Part shown: in pieces, positions 8,506 through 16,759 of the stretch
Layout of the letters: each line of letters begins with the position of its first letter
How positions within the stretch are numbered: position 1 is the stretch's first letter
Assembly: GCF_021440085.1 (NCBI RefSeq)
Contig: NZ_JAKCPW010000001.1
Span: forward strand, 186,001 to 250,000
DNA: 64,000 nucleotides
Reading direction: 5' to 3'
Source of the DNA: Dyadobacter sp. CY261
GTDB lineage: Bacteria; Bacteroidota; Bacteroidia; Cytophagales; Spirosomataceae
Position numbers and translations under genes: made by a program
The notes under the pieces: model-generated
Database searches by the model: none
Told to the model about the DNA's origin: nothing
Seen by the model: the letters and a program-made list of their open reading frames with translations, nothing else

Positions 8506-8997
8506 TTGCAGACTTTAAACCCAGATATAGGCGCTTTATACGGCGGTTCCGTGCGCATACGTGTGTGTGGGATTTGCGTGCATGATGATGAGCTTCTGCT
8601 GGTTAACCACGCGCTTTATGGGCCTGACCGTATATTTTGGTCACCTCCGGGCGGTGGTGTCCGATTCGGAGAAACGGCGGAGTCTGCACTAGCCCGCGAG
8701 TTTCGCGAAGAAACAGGCCTGAAAGTGGAAGTAGGAGGGCTGCTGTTTATAAATGAGCATATCGCCCCACCGTTACATGCTGTGGAGTTGTTTTTTGAGA
8801 TCAAATCCTTTATAGGTGAAGCGGCTTCCGGGCTCGATCCTGAGCTGGCGGGCGACAGGCAGATTATCCGTGGCGTCCAATTTATGACCTGGGACGAAAT
8901 CCAGGCATTTGAACCGGCGCAACGCCACCGGATTCTGAACATGGCAGGCTCGCTGGCAGGGATTTTTAAATTGAACAAATATATTACCGGTGATTAA
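8506..8997 (+). CDS. NUDIX hydrolase
   Basis: A NUDIX pyrophosphohydrolase, acting on a nucleoside diphosphate linked to another moiety. The full Nudix box G-x5-E-x7-R-E-x2-E-E-x-G is present (from GGGVRFGET to REETG). The frame is open from an ATG at 8452, but the promoter at 8457-8486 lies over that codon. With transcription starting near 8493 the first usable in-frame start is TTG 8506 (163 aa); GTG 8551 is a second choice. The domain begins at VRIRVCGICVHDD, so nothing is lost. A CBS gene lies upstream and DUF3822-coaD downstream; the substrate is unknown. Confidence 0.82.
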   Translation: MQTLNPDIGALYGGSVRIRVCGICVHDDELLLVNHALYGPDRIFWSPPGGGVRFGETAESALAREFREETGLKVEVGGLLFINEHIAPPLHAVELFFEIKSFIGEAASGLDPELAGDRQIIRGVQFMTWDEIQAFEPAQRHRILNMAGSLAGIFKLNKYITGD

Positions 8998-9036
8998 AGG
9001 CCGGTATGACCATTAAACCAACACGACCCCAAAGAC

Positions 9037-9942
9037 GTGACAAATTCTGAAAACCAGTTAATAGAAGTTATTCCGACGCTGCTGGTAGGAGACAATTCAT
9101 TCGATGCGGCCAGTATCCCGCTCTGTACGCTTTGTATCGAGCTCGATGAACGGCGTATCCGTTTCTGTATTGTGAGGGATGAAAATATGGAATGCATCTG
9201 GCTGGAAGATTACTTCTTCGAGAATGCACTCACGCCGGCAGAAATTTTCGAACGGTTGAAACGGATTTTCAGCGGGCATTTATCGTGGTCGTCAAACAAC
9301 TGGAAGAACGTGCGTGTGACAGTGAACTCACATGCATTTACATTGGTGCCTAATCTGCTCTTCACCGCTGAATCCGCTTACGAATATCTGTCCTTCGCAT
9401 TGGGGAGCCCTGTTTCGAAGCATGAAAAAGTGCTATGGCATGATTTGCCGCTCGTACATGCGCAGAATGTTTTTAGCATTCAGGAGCTTTGGTACGATTG
9501 GGTCGTCAACCATTTCAGCGCATCGACCGTCACTTTTTATCACCTCACGAGCGCCCTGGCGATCGGATCGCTGGTGAATCACGTGGAGCATCAGGAAATG
9601 CGGATGATGTCGCTCTATTTCGAAAAAGACCATTTCACGCTGGTGGTAAGCGAAAGCCAGCAATTGGTGCTTTGCAACCGTTTTAAATATAGCCAGACAC
9701 AAGAGCTTGCCTATATTATCCTGTTCACATTGAATCAGCTCAATATCCTGCCGGAGGAGATTAAAGTGCTTTGTTACGGCGAAATTTTGCCTTCTGCGGA
9801 TGCCTATCACGAATTATCGCGATTTTTTCCCAATTTACATATGGGCACCCGGCCAACGACATTGAAATACAGCCCGCAATGCGCGGAAGTGCCCGGGCAC
9901 CGATATTTCGGTTTATTCAATACTTATCTCATTTCGTCCTAA
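9037..9942 (+). CDS. DUF3822 family protein, possible ASKHA-like fold
   Basis: 301 aa starting from GTG. It matches the DUF3822 family of Bacteroidota, whose function is not established. Two similar blocks stand out. An N-terminal block (CIELDERRIRFCIV then ECIWLEDYFF, about 30-60) and a second (MMSLYFEKDHFTLVVS then LVLCNRFKY, about 190-220) each look like the beta-hairpin openings of the two halves of an actin/hexokinase-type (ASKHA, PilM-like) fold. The gene is 11 bases upstream of coaD, an arrangement I recall as conserved in the phylum, so the two are probably co-transcribed. No catalytic residues can be assigned; the fold is my inference. Confidence 0.75.
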   Translation: MTNSENQLIEVIPTLLVGDNSFDAASIPLCTLCIELDERRIRFCIVRDENMECIWLEDYFFENALTPAEIFERLKRIFSGHLSWSSNNWKNVRVTVNSHAFTLVPNLLFTAESAYEYLSFALGSPVSKHEKVLWHDLPLVHAQNVFSIQELWYDWVVNHFSASTVTFYHLTSALAIGSLVNHVEHQEMRMMSLYFEKDHFTLVVSESQQLVLCNRFKYSQTQELAYIILFTLNQLNILPEEIKVLCYGEILPSADAYHELSRFFPNLHMGTRPTTLKYSPQCAEVPGHRYFGLFNTYLISS

Positions 9943-9953
9943 TACTGCCTTCT

Positions 9954-10436
9954 ATGAACCGTGTCGCATTATTTCCGGGATCGTTCGATCCTTTTACCAG
10001 GGGTCACGAAGATATCGTCCTGCGCGGATTGCGGTTGTTTGATCAGGTTGTGATCGGTATCGGTAATAATGCGACCAAAAAGCGTTATTTCCCACTCGAT
10101 GTGATGAAGGAAATGATTGAAAAGACGTTTGTCGACTATCCTAATGTAAAAGTGATCACTTACGACGATCTGACGGCTCACACCGCCAGGGAATTGGATG
10201 CAAGATTCTTGCTGAGAGGGCTCCGCAATACGACCGATTTCGAGTATGAGAATGGTATCTCGCAGGTAAACAGATATTTGTATGAAGAGATCGAAACAGT
10301 GTTCCTGATCACCTCACCGAGCCTTGCACCGATCAGTTCGAGCATTATCCGCGACCTACACCGTTATGGACAGGCCGTGGATAATTTTCTTCCTTATTCC
10401 CTTTCCGAACTCAAAAAGGCCGAACAGGATATTTAG
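9954..10436 (+). CDS. coaD: Phosphopantetheine adenylyltransferase
   Basis: 160 aa, the usual CoaD length. It transfers AMP from ATP to 4'-phosphopantetheine, the penultimate step of coenzyme A synthesis. The nucleotidyltransferase signature GSFDPFTRGHEDIV (residues 9-22, T/HxGH-type) and the C-terminal ISSSIIRDL motif are both present, with LRNTTDFEYE between them. The open frame extends upstream inside the DUF3822 gene, but the ATG at 9954 gives the canonical N-terminus (MNRVALFPGSFDP). Confidence 0.96.
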   Translation: MNRVALFPGSFDPFTRGHEDIVLRGLRLFDQVVIGIGNNATKKRYFPLDVMKEMIEKTFVDYPNVKVITYDDLTAHTARELDARFLLRGLRNTTDFEYENGISQVNRYLYEEIETVFLITSPSLAPISSSIIRDLHRYGQAVDNFLPYSLSELKKAEQDI

Positions 10437-10446
10437 ACTGATTTTT

Positions 10447-11136
10447 TCAGGACTCTTTCAGATTATAGGCCCTTTTCAGGCTGTCGATAACGTATCGGAT
10501 AGAGCTGTATGATTTGATCAGCAGCGGCTTTACTTCCGTCGGCTCATACCAATCCAACTTTTCGATCTGTTCCTCAGCCTGCGGCATCATTTTAGAATCA
10601 TCCAGGCAATCGAAAAGATACCATTTAGTACGTTTGAGAATGCGGCTGTTGTTGAGCGTATAGGTATGCCACGTCGTGCATATTTTATCGCGGATGAGCG
10701 CTTTGACACCGGTTTCTTCTTCAATTTCGCGCGTGGCGGCGGTTTTGGAATTTTCGCCTTTGTCGAGTTTTCCTTTGGGTAAATCCCACATTTTGCGACG
10801 GTACATGAAGAGCCATTTGCCATCCTTTACTACCACTCCGCCGGCAGCCTTAATTACTTTATACTGAGCCTTAATCCTGTCCTCAATCTCCGTTTTTTCG
10901 CGGGTAGCCATTGTAATCGAGAGCATTTCTGTCGGAAATTCCTTTTCGAGCATCTGGATCACCTGAATGGCGCTTGTCGTTGTAGAATTCAGGAATAGGA
11001 CATGGCCTGTGAGCATGCTTCTCTGCAGCTTTTCCAGCCGCAAATCTACAATGTGTTCAAAACGCGAAGTTTCGGCGGCAGACAACTGATTGGTCCGTAC
11101 AATTCTGACAGGACGGTCGTCGAAAAAAATGGTCAT
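10447..11136 (-). CDS. NUDIX hydrolase with N-terminal extension
   Basis: 229 aa. The Nudix box is complete (GKLDKGENSKTAATREIEEETG: G-x5-E-x7-RE-x2-EE-x-G) at about 142-164. About 100 residues precede it: a basic and helical segment with no motif I recognise. The combination is common in Bacteroidota. It converges with coaD (10 bases apart), so it is a separate unit. The substrate cannot be read. The ATG at 11136 is the first sensible start. Confidence 0.82.
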   Translation of the reverse strand: MTIFFDDRPVRIVRTNQLSAAETSRFEHIVDLRLEKLQRSMLTGHVLFLNSTTTSAIQVIQMLEKEFPTEMLSITMATREKTEIEDRIKAQYKVIKAAGGVVVKDGKWLFMYRRKMWDLPKGKLDKGENSKTAATREIEEETGVKALIRDKICTTWHTYTLNNSRILKRTKWYLFDCLDDSKMMPQAEEQIEKLDWYEPTEVKPLLIKSYSSIRYVIDSLKRAYNLKES

Positions 11137-11206
11137 TTTGCAGTGGGTACGTGAATGGTTAGCAAAATTAAGTAAAGAGTTTAGTTTAGGCAGAGATTAT
11201 TATTGA

Positions 11207-11214
11207 TAAATTTG
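11207..11214 (+). promoter_or_regulatory. -7 box overlapping the CNNM/HlyC gene start
   Basis: TAAATTTG matches TAnnTTTG and its last base is the first base of the GTG start at 11214. The -33 match 18 bases upstream is weak (TTTAG). If active, translation would have to begin downstream, for example at TTG 11238. Confidence 0.35.
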
Positions 11215-12542
11215 TGGTTGTAACAACCCAACAGTTCTTGGAACTCCTGATAATTCTATTTCTGGTGCTGCTCAATGGCCTTTTTTCGATGTCGGAGATA
11301 GCACTGGTTTCCTCCCGGAAATCCCGTCTGGAAGCGGCAGCCAAGAATGGCGATTCGAGCGCCAAAGCCGCGTTGAACCTCGCCAACTCACCTACTAAAT
11401 TTCTTTCCACCGTTCAAATAGGTATTACGCTCATCGGTTTGCTGACCGGTATGTACAGTGGCGACAATATTACTGCCGATTTTGAGCAAAATATTTCCCG
11501 CGTTCCTTCCTTAATGCCTTATGCCCACTCGCTGGCCGTAGGTACGGTGCTGGTTTTCATCACATACCTCTCGCTCGTGCTCGGTGAGCTCGTTCCGAAA
11601 CGGATAGGGATGTCGAATCCGGAGGCGATTTCGAAGGTGATGGCCACGCCAATGAACGTGTTATCGAGGGCTACGGCACCTTTTATCGCGTTGTTAGGGT
11701 TTTCAAGTGATTTAATTATCAGGGTCTTAAATATAAAGCAATCCGAAAATGCTGTCACTGAGGAGGAGATCAAAAGTCTGATCCAGGAAGGGACTTCGGG
11801 TGGTGTTTTCGAAGAGATTGAACAGGAAATTGTACATAATGTGTTCCAGCTCGGCGATCGTAAGGTAACTTCGCTGATGACCAACCGGCAGGAGATCGTG
11901 TGGCTCGACCTCGAAGACACCGAAGAGGAGAATAAAGCGAAGATCCTGGATTCGAGACATTCCATTTATCCTATCTGCCGTGGCAATGTCGACGATGTAG
12001 TCGGGCTTGTGTATGTGAAAGACCTCATTGCGACCGATCTCGAAGTGCAAATGGCGCATTTGACTGCCATTATGCGTGATCCGGTTTATCTTCCGGAAAG
12101 TAACCGCGCTTACCAGGCGCTCGAAAAATTCAAGGAGCAGCGCGTGTATTTTGGCATAATCGTCGATGAATACGGCGGTACGTTGGGTGTGGTGACCATG
12201 CACGACATTATGGATGCATTGGTAGGAGATATTTCCGAAGATATCGAGGAAGCATCAGAGATCGTGAAACGCGAGGATGGCAGCTACCTCATCGATGCAC
12301 AATTGCCTTTCGACGATTTCATTCAGTATTTCAATATCAATATACAGGAGAGCGAGCGACGGGAGCTGGTGGGCTTCAATACCCTCGGTGGTTTCGTTTT
12401 GCACATTCTTGAAAATATCCCCCAAACCGGCGAGAAATTTACCTGGCGACAGTTTGAGTTCGAGGTGATCGATATGGACCGTAGCCGGATAGACAAGCTT
12501 TTAGTAACCAATTATAATAAAAACGAAGAATCTGAAGATTAA
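11214..12542 (+). CDS. CNNM/HlyC-CorC family membrane protein
   Basis: 442 aa in the usual order: DUF21 (CNNM) membrane domain with about four hydrophobic segments in residues 1-190 (opening ELLIILFLVLLNGLFSMSE), a CBS pair at about 215-345 (LMTNRQEIVWLDL; FGIIVDEYGGTLGVVT), and a CorC_HlyC domain at about 355-435. Relatives are linked to magnesium or cobalt efflux; the older hemolysin label is historical. The start at GTG 11214 overlaps a -7-like box, so TTG 11238 is an alternative that leaves the first membrane helix intact. pyrE follows 3 bases after the stop, so the two are probably co-transcribed. Confidence 0.88.
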   Translation: MVVTTQQFLELLIILFLVLLNGLFSMSEIALVSSRKSRLEAAAKNGDSSAKAALNLANSPTKFLSTVQIGITLIGLLTGMYSGDNITADFEQNISRVPSLMPYAHSLAVGTVLVFITYLSLVLGELVPKRIGMSNPEAISKVMATPMNVLSRATAPFIALLGFSSDLIIRVLNIKQSENAVTEEEIKSLIQEGTSGGVFEEIEQEIVHNVFQLGDRKVTSLMTNRQEIVWLDLEDTEEENKAKILDSRHSIYPICRGNVDDVVGLVYVKDLIATDLEVQMAHLTAIMRDPVYLPESNRAYQALEKFKEQRVYFGIIVDEYGGTLGVVTMHDIMDALVGDISEDIEEASEIVKREDGSYLIDAQLPFDDFIQYFNINIQESERRELVGFNTLGGFVLHILENIPQTGEKFTWRQFEFEVIDMDRSRIDKLLVTNYNKNEESED

Positions 12543-12545
12543 CCA

Positions 12546-13187
12546 ATGCCGAACGATCTGGATATTACCAAACGAATCGCCGAGTTGCTGCTCGAAGCAC
12601 AGGCCATCAAGCTCAGTCCTGAAAAGCCGTTCCAATGGAGCTCCGGCTGGTTATCGCCCATTTATTGTGACAACCGCGTGGCATTGTCGTATCCCGACAC
12701 CCGTACATTCATCAAAAAAGCCCTGGCTGAGCTGATCCGTACCAAATATCCGAATGCGCACGCCATAGTAGGCGTAGCAACCGGTGGTATTGCACAAGGT
12801 GCACTGGTGGCTGACTTGCTGGAGCTGCCCTTCGCGTATGTACGTCCCGAGCCTAAAAAGCATGGAATGGGCAATCAGATAGAAGGCAGACTTGAAAAAG
12901 GGCAGTCAGTTGTGATCGTAGAAGACCTAATCTCGACCGGCGGAAGCTCGCTGAAAGTAGTGGACGCCCTCCGCGAAGCAGGCATCGAAGTAGCCGGAAT
13001 GGTAGCGATATTCACCTACGGATTCGAAGTAGCAGCCAATAATTTCGCCGCAAAGAACGTACAGCTCGACACGATCAGTAACTACAATGCATTGATCCAG
13101 CTCGCATTGGAACATAACTACGTAAATAGCGAACAAGTCGAAAGCCTAGCAGCCTGGCGGGTAGCACCGGACAGTTGGGGGAAATAG
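12546..13187 (+). CDS. pyrE: Orotate phosphoribosyltransferase
   Basis: 213 aa. It converts orotate and PRPP to OMP in pyrimidine synthesis. The PRPP-binding loop VVIVEDLISTGGSS (about 121-134) is intact, as are the N-terminal WSSGWLSPIYCDNR segment and the FAYVRPEPKKHGMGNQIEG flexible loop carrying the catalytic Lys and His. The start ATG is 3 bases after the CNNM gene, with no separate promoter visible. The gene ends just before the GC-rich inverted repeat at 13205-13276. Confidence 0.95.
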   Translation: MPNDLDITKRIAELLLEAQAIKLSPEKPFQWSSGWLSPIYCDNRVALSYPDTRTFIKKALAELIRTKYPNAHAIVGVATGGIAQGALVADLLELPFAYVRPEPKKHGMGNQIEGRLEKGQSVVIVEDLISTGGSSLKVVDALREAGIEVAGMVAIFTYGFEVAANNFAAKNVQLDTISNYNALIQLALEHNYVNSEQVESLAAWRVAPDSWGK

Positions 13188-13204
13188 GCAACCCTGGAAA
13201 TATG

Positions 13205-13276
13205 AGCTCGGCGGTCTGCAGTCAGTCGTCTGCGGTCTAAGTTGACCACCGACGGCTGACCGCTGACCGCCGAGCT
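13205..13276. repeat. Long imperfect inverted repeat built of 7-bp units
   Basis: Outer arms AGCTCGGCGGTC (13205-13216) and GACCGCCGAGCT (13265-13276) are perfectly complementary. Inside, 13217-13238 pairs with 13244-13264 with only a few mismatches, giving a stem of about 33 bp with a very short loop. The right arm reads as repeated CTGACCG units of 7 bp and the left as GGTCTGC/AGTC variants. It lies between the converging pyrE and aldo/keto reductase genes and could end both transcripts, but it lacks a T-run and its internal periodicity is unusual for a terminator. Confidence 0.7.
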
Positions 13277-13285
13277 TATAACCCG

Positions 13286-14308
13286 CTATTCGCGGTGATT
13301 GTCCAAACTCTCATAAAGCCCGCCGAACGCCTCTTCTTTTACGCCGTCGGATTTTAGGAATTCGTGCGGAAAGCCGAGTTCTATTTTACTGACCTCATCC
13401 AGCTTTTGCAGCGCGGATTCCGTGAGACGGAAGTCGAGGCAGCCCAGCGAATCCTTCAACTGACTTTCTTTGGAAGCACCGATGATCGGGATCATGACCT
13501 GATTGCGGTGACGCGTCCAGTTAATGGCCACTTGTGCGGGTGTGACGCCCAGCTCCGCAGCCACCTCCACCACTGCCTGCGCAATGGTGGCGCTGTGCTC
13601 GTTTCTGCGGGTGCTATGGTCGGGTACGCGTCCTGATTCGCCTCTCAAATATTTGCCCGTCAACGCGCCGCCGCCGATGGCGCCCCACGGAGTGACGGCC
13701 AGGTCGAGCGCTTTGGCCATGGGCAGCAAATCCCGCTCGGGTGTGCGTTGGAGGAGGGAATATTCAAATTGAATGGCGGCAAATGCATTCCACCCACGGA
13801 AGTCGGCGATGGTGTTAGCTTGTGAGACGATCCACGCAGGCGTGTCCGAGATGCCGATGTAATGCACCAGGCCGCGCGTAACGAGGTCATCCAGGCCTCG
13901 CATTACCTCTTCGGCGGGCGTTGTGTTGTCCCACATATGCACCCACAGCAGATCGATGTATTCGGTATTGAGGCGTTTCAGGCTGGATGTTACCGAACGC
14001 ATCATGTTTTTGCGGTGGTTACCGGCAAAGTTGAGATCGTCGTTCCTGTCTTTGAGCGTAAACTTGGTGGCCAGCACGAAATGGTCGCGGTCGGTTTCGA
14101 CGAATTCGCCTACATATTTCTCCGAAGTGCCCTCGGTATACCGGTTCGCGGTATCGATAAAGTTGCCGCCGGCATTGGCAAAAGCCTCGAATATCTTGAA
14201 ACTTTCGTGCTTATCCGCCCCCCATCCCCATTCTTTACCGAACGTCATGCCACCGAGACAAACTTCGGATACCCGTAAGCCCGAGCGGCCTAATAATTGA
14301 TAACGCAT
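13286..14308 (-). CDS. Aldo/keto reductase
   Basis: 340 aa, NADPH-dependent carbonyl reductase family. The catalytic tetrad can be placed: Asp and Tyr in NFIDTANRYTEGTSE (about 54-68), Lys in LATKF (about 82) and His in LLWVHMWD (about 122). The late VMIPIIGASKESQL segment binds the cofactor phosphate. It resembles the YajO/Tas-like group with an FGKEWGWGADKHES insertion near the N-terminus. The substrate is unknown. It stands alone, divergent from the ppk-like gene. Confidence 0.87.
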   Translation of the reverse strand: MRYQLLGRSGLRVSEVCLGGMTFGKEWGWGADKHESFKIFEAFANAGGNFIDTANRYTEGTSEKYVGEFVETDRDHFVLATKFTLKDRNDDLNFAGNHRKNMMRSVTSSLKRLNTEYIDLLWVHMWDNTTPAEEVMRGLDDLVTRGLVHYIGISDTPAWIVSQANTIADFRGWNAFAAIQFEYSLLQRTPERDLLPMAKALDLAVTPWGAIGGGALTGKYLRGESGRVPDHSTRRNEHSATIAQAVVEVAAELGVTPAQVAINWTRHRNQVMIPIIGASKESQLKDSLGCLDFRLTESALQKLDEVSKIELGFPHEFLKSDGVKEEAFGGLYESLDNHRE

Positions 14309-14453
14309 ATTATTTTATTGATGATTTTGAATGAAGATATCGCATTGTAAACTTATTCGACAACGATGATTTTTGTCCTACAAAGTTATATCCTTACCCA
14401 CCAAATGTATTTATATTGTAGCAAATTTTGGATCTCTTACTACACCACACTCA

Positions 14454-16553
14454 ATGATCGACGTTGCCTACCCCTACTTTGATACCAATCTTAGCTGGCT
14501 TTCGAATAATTACAGGTTGTTGCTGGAAGCAAACGACGAAACGGTACCGGTAAGGGAGCGATTGCGATTCCTGGGAATCTATGCATATCAGACAAAGGAG
14601 TTCTACCGGGTAAGGATCCCTAGTCTGCTGGCTATGGGAGAGGTGAGCAATGACATCCGTTCCAAACTGAATATTTTTCCTGAATCGCTGCTCGAACATG
14701 TGTACGAAACGGTCGAAAACCAGCTTCGTGAATTCAATGACATTCTGACCACAAGCATTCTTCCGGCGCTGCTGGATCAGGGTGTCCATCTCTATTACCG
14801 CGAGGCATTCATCCCCGAGCACGCAGCCTTTGCGAGGCGTTTTTTTATTGATAATCTTTTCCGTTATCTCCAACCTGTATTTCTGGACAGCCGCCGGACG
14901 CTCAAAACGCCTGCGTTTGAATCCAAGCAGTTGTACCTGATCGTGCGGATGCAGCATAAGCAGGAGGCCGATGAAGATTGGTACGCGTCCGTCAACATTC
15001 CGGCGGAACCACATGGGCGTTTTCTGGAATTGACGGAATCGGAGGGGAAACGGCACGTAGCCTTTATGGAGGATGTGATACGTGAAAACCTTCCATTACT
15101 TTTCCCGGGTTATAACATCCTGGAAAGTTACGCATTGCGTGTCGAACGGGAAACGGAGTTAGCGATCGAGGATGAATATCCGATGCAAGTGGCCCAGCGT
15201 ATTCTCAAACAGCTCGAAAAACGGAATTTTGTACAGCCTTCCCAATATTTCTATGAATCGGGAATGCCGCTTTACATCCGTGAATATCTGGTGGGCAAAG
15301 TGGCCATACCGATGCAGGACTTCCATGAGCGCGGCGATTATTTGTGCTTGCAGGACCTTACCAAATTTCCCATTTTATCCAGGCGGCTTGACTACCCTTA
15401 TCAACGACCGGTTCAGAACCCGGAGTTTGAGGAAACAAAATCCGTGTTCGAGACAATCCAGCAGGCGGATCAAATGCTGCATTTGCCTTACCAATCCTAC
15501 GAACCCATTGTAAGATTCTTTAATGAGGCGGCTGTGGACCCGCATGTACGGGAGATTCATGTTTCATTGTATAAAATCAGCCATAATTCGTTTATACTCA
15601 ATTCACTGATTAGTGCTTCCAAAAACGGAAAGCGTGTTACGACCTACGTGGAACTGAATGACAAGCTGGATATTCAGGAGAATTTGCGGTGGTCGAAGAA
15701 AATGCGGGATGCAGGGGTAAAGATACTTTTGAGCGTGCCGGGTTTGAAGGTACATGCTAAGATGGCGTTGGTAAAGCGGAAGGTGCAGAAGGGATGGGAG
15801 CGATATGCGTTTCTCGGAACGGGTGGTTTTTACCGGCTTACCAGTCGAGAAATCGTGGACCACGCATTGCTAACTTCTCATCGGGAACTTACCAACGAAC
15901 TTGAACTGCTTTTTGGCTACCTGTCGACGCAAGATGAACCCAAAAAATACAAGTATCTACCTTTCAATACGCTATTTGTCACACAGTTCAATCTCCAAAA
16001 GCGATTGCTGGACTTGATAGACCGGGAAATAGCCAACTGCAATGCAGGATTGAAATCGTTTATTACAATTAAAATCAATCAGCTGCAGGACCATATCCTC
16101 ATCGATAAGCTGTACCAGGCGGGGCAGGCGGGCGTGCCGGTTCAGGTGATTATCAGCGAGAGCTGCGGGCTGATTTCCGGGTTGCCATCAATCAGCGATA
16201 ATGTGATCGTGAACAGGCATGTGGACCGTTACATTGAAAATACGCGGATATTCCATTTTGGCAACCGGGGCAATGATGAGATTTACCTCACATCTTGCGA
16301 CTGGACCCACCGTAACCTGCACCGAAGGATTGATATCTGTTTTCCGGTACTCGACGAAACACTCAAAGGTCAGATGCGGACAGTACTGAGAAACTATGTC
16401 AACGACAATCAAAAATCGGTGAGGCTGGACTTGTACCAGAACAATTTACGCATTACAGACGAGTCGCGGGGGAAGGTGCGGGCGCAGGATGCAAACTACC
16501 GGCTGGTGGAGAAAGTCGAGCGCAACGGACTGGTGCGTCGTTCAGAAATATAA
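14454..16553 (+). CDS. Divergent polyphosphate kinase 1 (PPK1-like)
   Basis: 699 aa with the full PPK1 layout: an N-terminal domain (SWLSNNYRLLLEAND, then ERLRFLGIYA), a middle domain, and two PLD-like C-terminal domains. PPK1 makes long polyphosphate from ATP through a phosphohistidine. Aligned by eye with E. coli PPK1, the phospho-accepting His is kept (H434 in VHAKM). Other ligands are changed: the magnesium arginines R375 and R405 are K374 and K404; H454 is F453; Y468 is I467; R564 is S568; and H592 of the LEH motif is N596 (YIENTRIF). The E. coli residues are from memory. The enzyme may therefore be inactive, use another donor, or act as a regulator. The open frame begins at a TTG at 14373, but the ATG at 14454 (MIDVAYPYFDTNLSWLS) matches the family start. 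No ppx gene is adjacent. Confidence 0.82.
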   Translation: MIDVAYPYFDTNLSWLSNNYRLLLEANDETVPVRERLRFLGIYAYQTKEFYRVRIPSLLAMGEVSNDIRSKLNIFPESLLEHVYETVENQLREFNDILTTSILPALLDQGVHLYYREAFIPEHAAFARRFFIDNLFRYLQPVFLDSRRTLKTPAFESKQLYLIVRMQHKQEADEDWYASVNIPAEPHGRFLELTESEGKRHVAFMEDVIRENLPLLFPGYNILESYALRVERETELAIEDEYPMQVAQRILKQLEKRNFVQPSQYFYESGMPLYIREYLVGKVAIPMQDFHERGDYLCLQDLTKFPILSRRLDYPYQRPVQNPEFEETKSVFETIQQADQMLHLPYQSYEPIVRFFNEAAVDPHVREIHVSLYKISHNSFILNSLISASKNGKRVTTYVELNDKLDIQENLRWSKKMRDAGVKILLSVPGLKVHAKMALVKRKVQKGWERYAFLGTGGFYRLTSREIVDHALLTSHRELTNELELLFGYLSTQDEPKKYKYLPFNTLFVTQFNLQKRLLDLIDREIANCNAGLKSFITIKINQLQDHILIDKLYQAGQAGVPVQVIISESCGLISGLPSISDNVIVNRHVDRYIENTRIFHFGNRGNDEIYLTSCDWTHRNLHRRIDICFPVLDETLKGQMRTVLRNYVNDNQKSVRLDLYQNNLRITDESRGKVRAQDANYRLVEKVERNGLVRRSEI

Positions 16554-16685
16554 CCTTTCCGCTGGCTTAAAAAAATTTTATCAGCATTAAATTTCTGAAT
16601 CCCCTGTCAGATTTAATGGACGGGCTTTGTAGAAAAGCTAGAGAAATTTTCTGATGCTTTTTTCGTTGCGACGTCTTGAGTGGTC

Positions 16686-16716
16686 TTGAAGTGTACAGGG
16701 TATATCATTATATTTG
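16686..16716 (+). promoter_or_regulatory. Promoter of TetR gene
   Basis: TTG at 16686-16688, a 20-base spacer and TATATTTG at 16709-16716, followed by a leader of about 37 bases to the ATG at 16760. This is one of the best Bacteroidota-type promoters in the window. Confidence 0.6.
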
Positions 16717-16759
16717 AGAACATATCATTCTGAATCAATCCTAAAAGACACTTTTAAGC

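Noticed and set aside
8983..9006. Short inverted repeat TACCGG/CCGGTA after the NUDIX gene
   Set aside because: Only about 6 bp of stem with a long loop; too weak to call a terminator.
14451..15056. Long minus-strand ORF (about 200 codons) under the PPK1-like gene
   Set aside because: It lies entirely antisense to a gene with clear PPK1 motifs, has unnatural composition and no recognisable domain.
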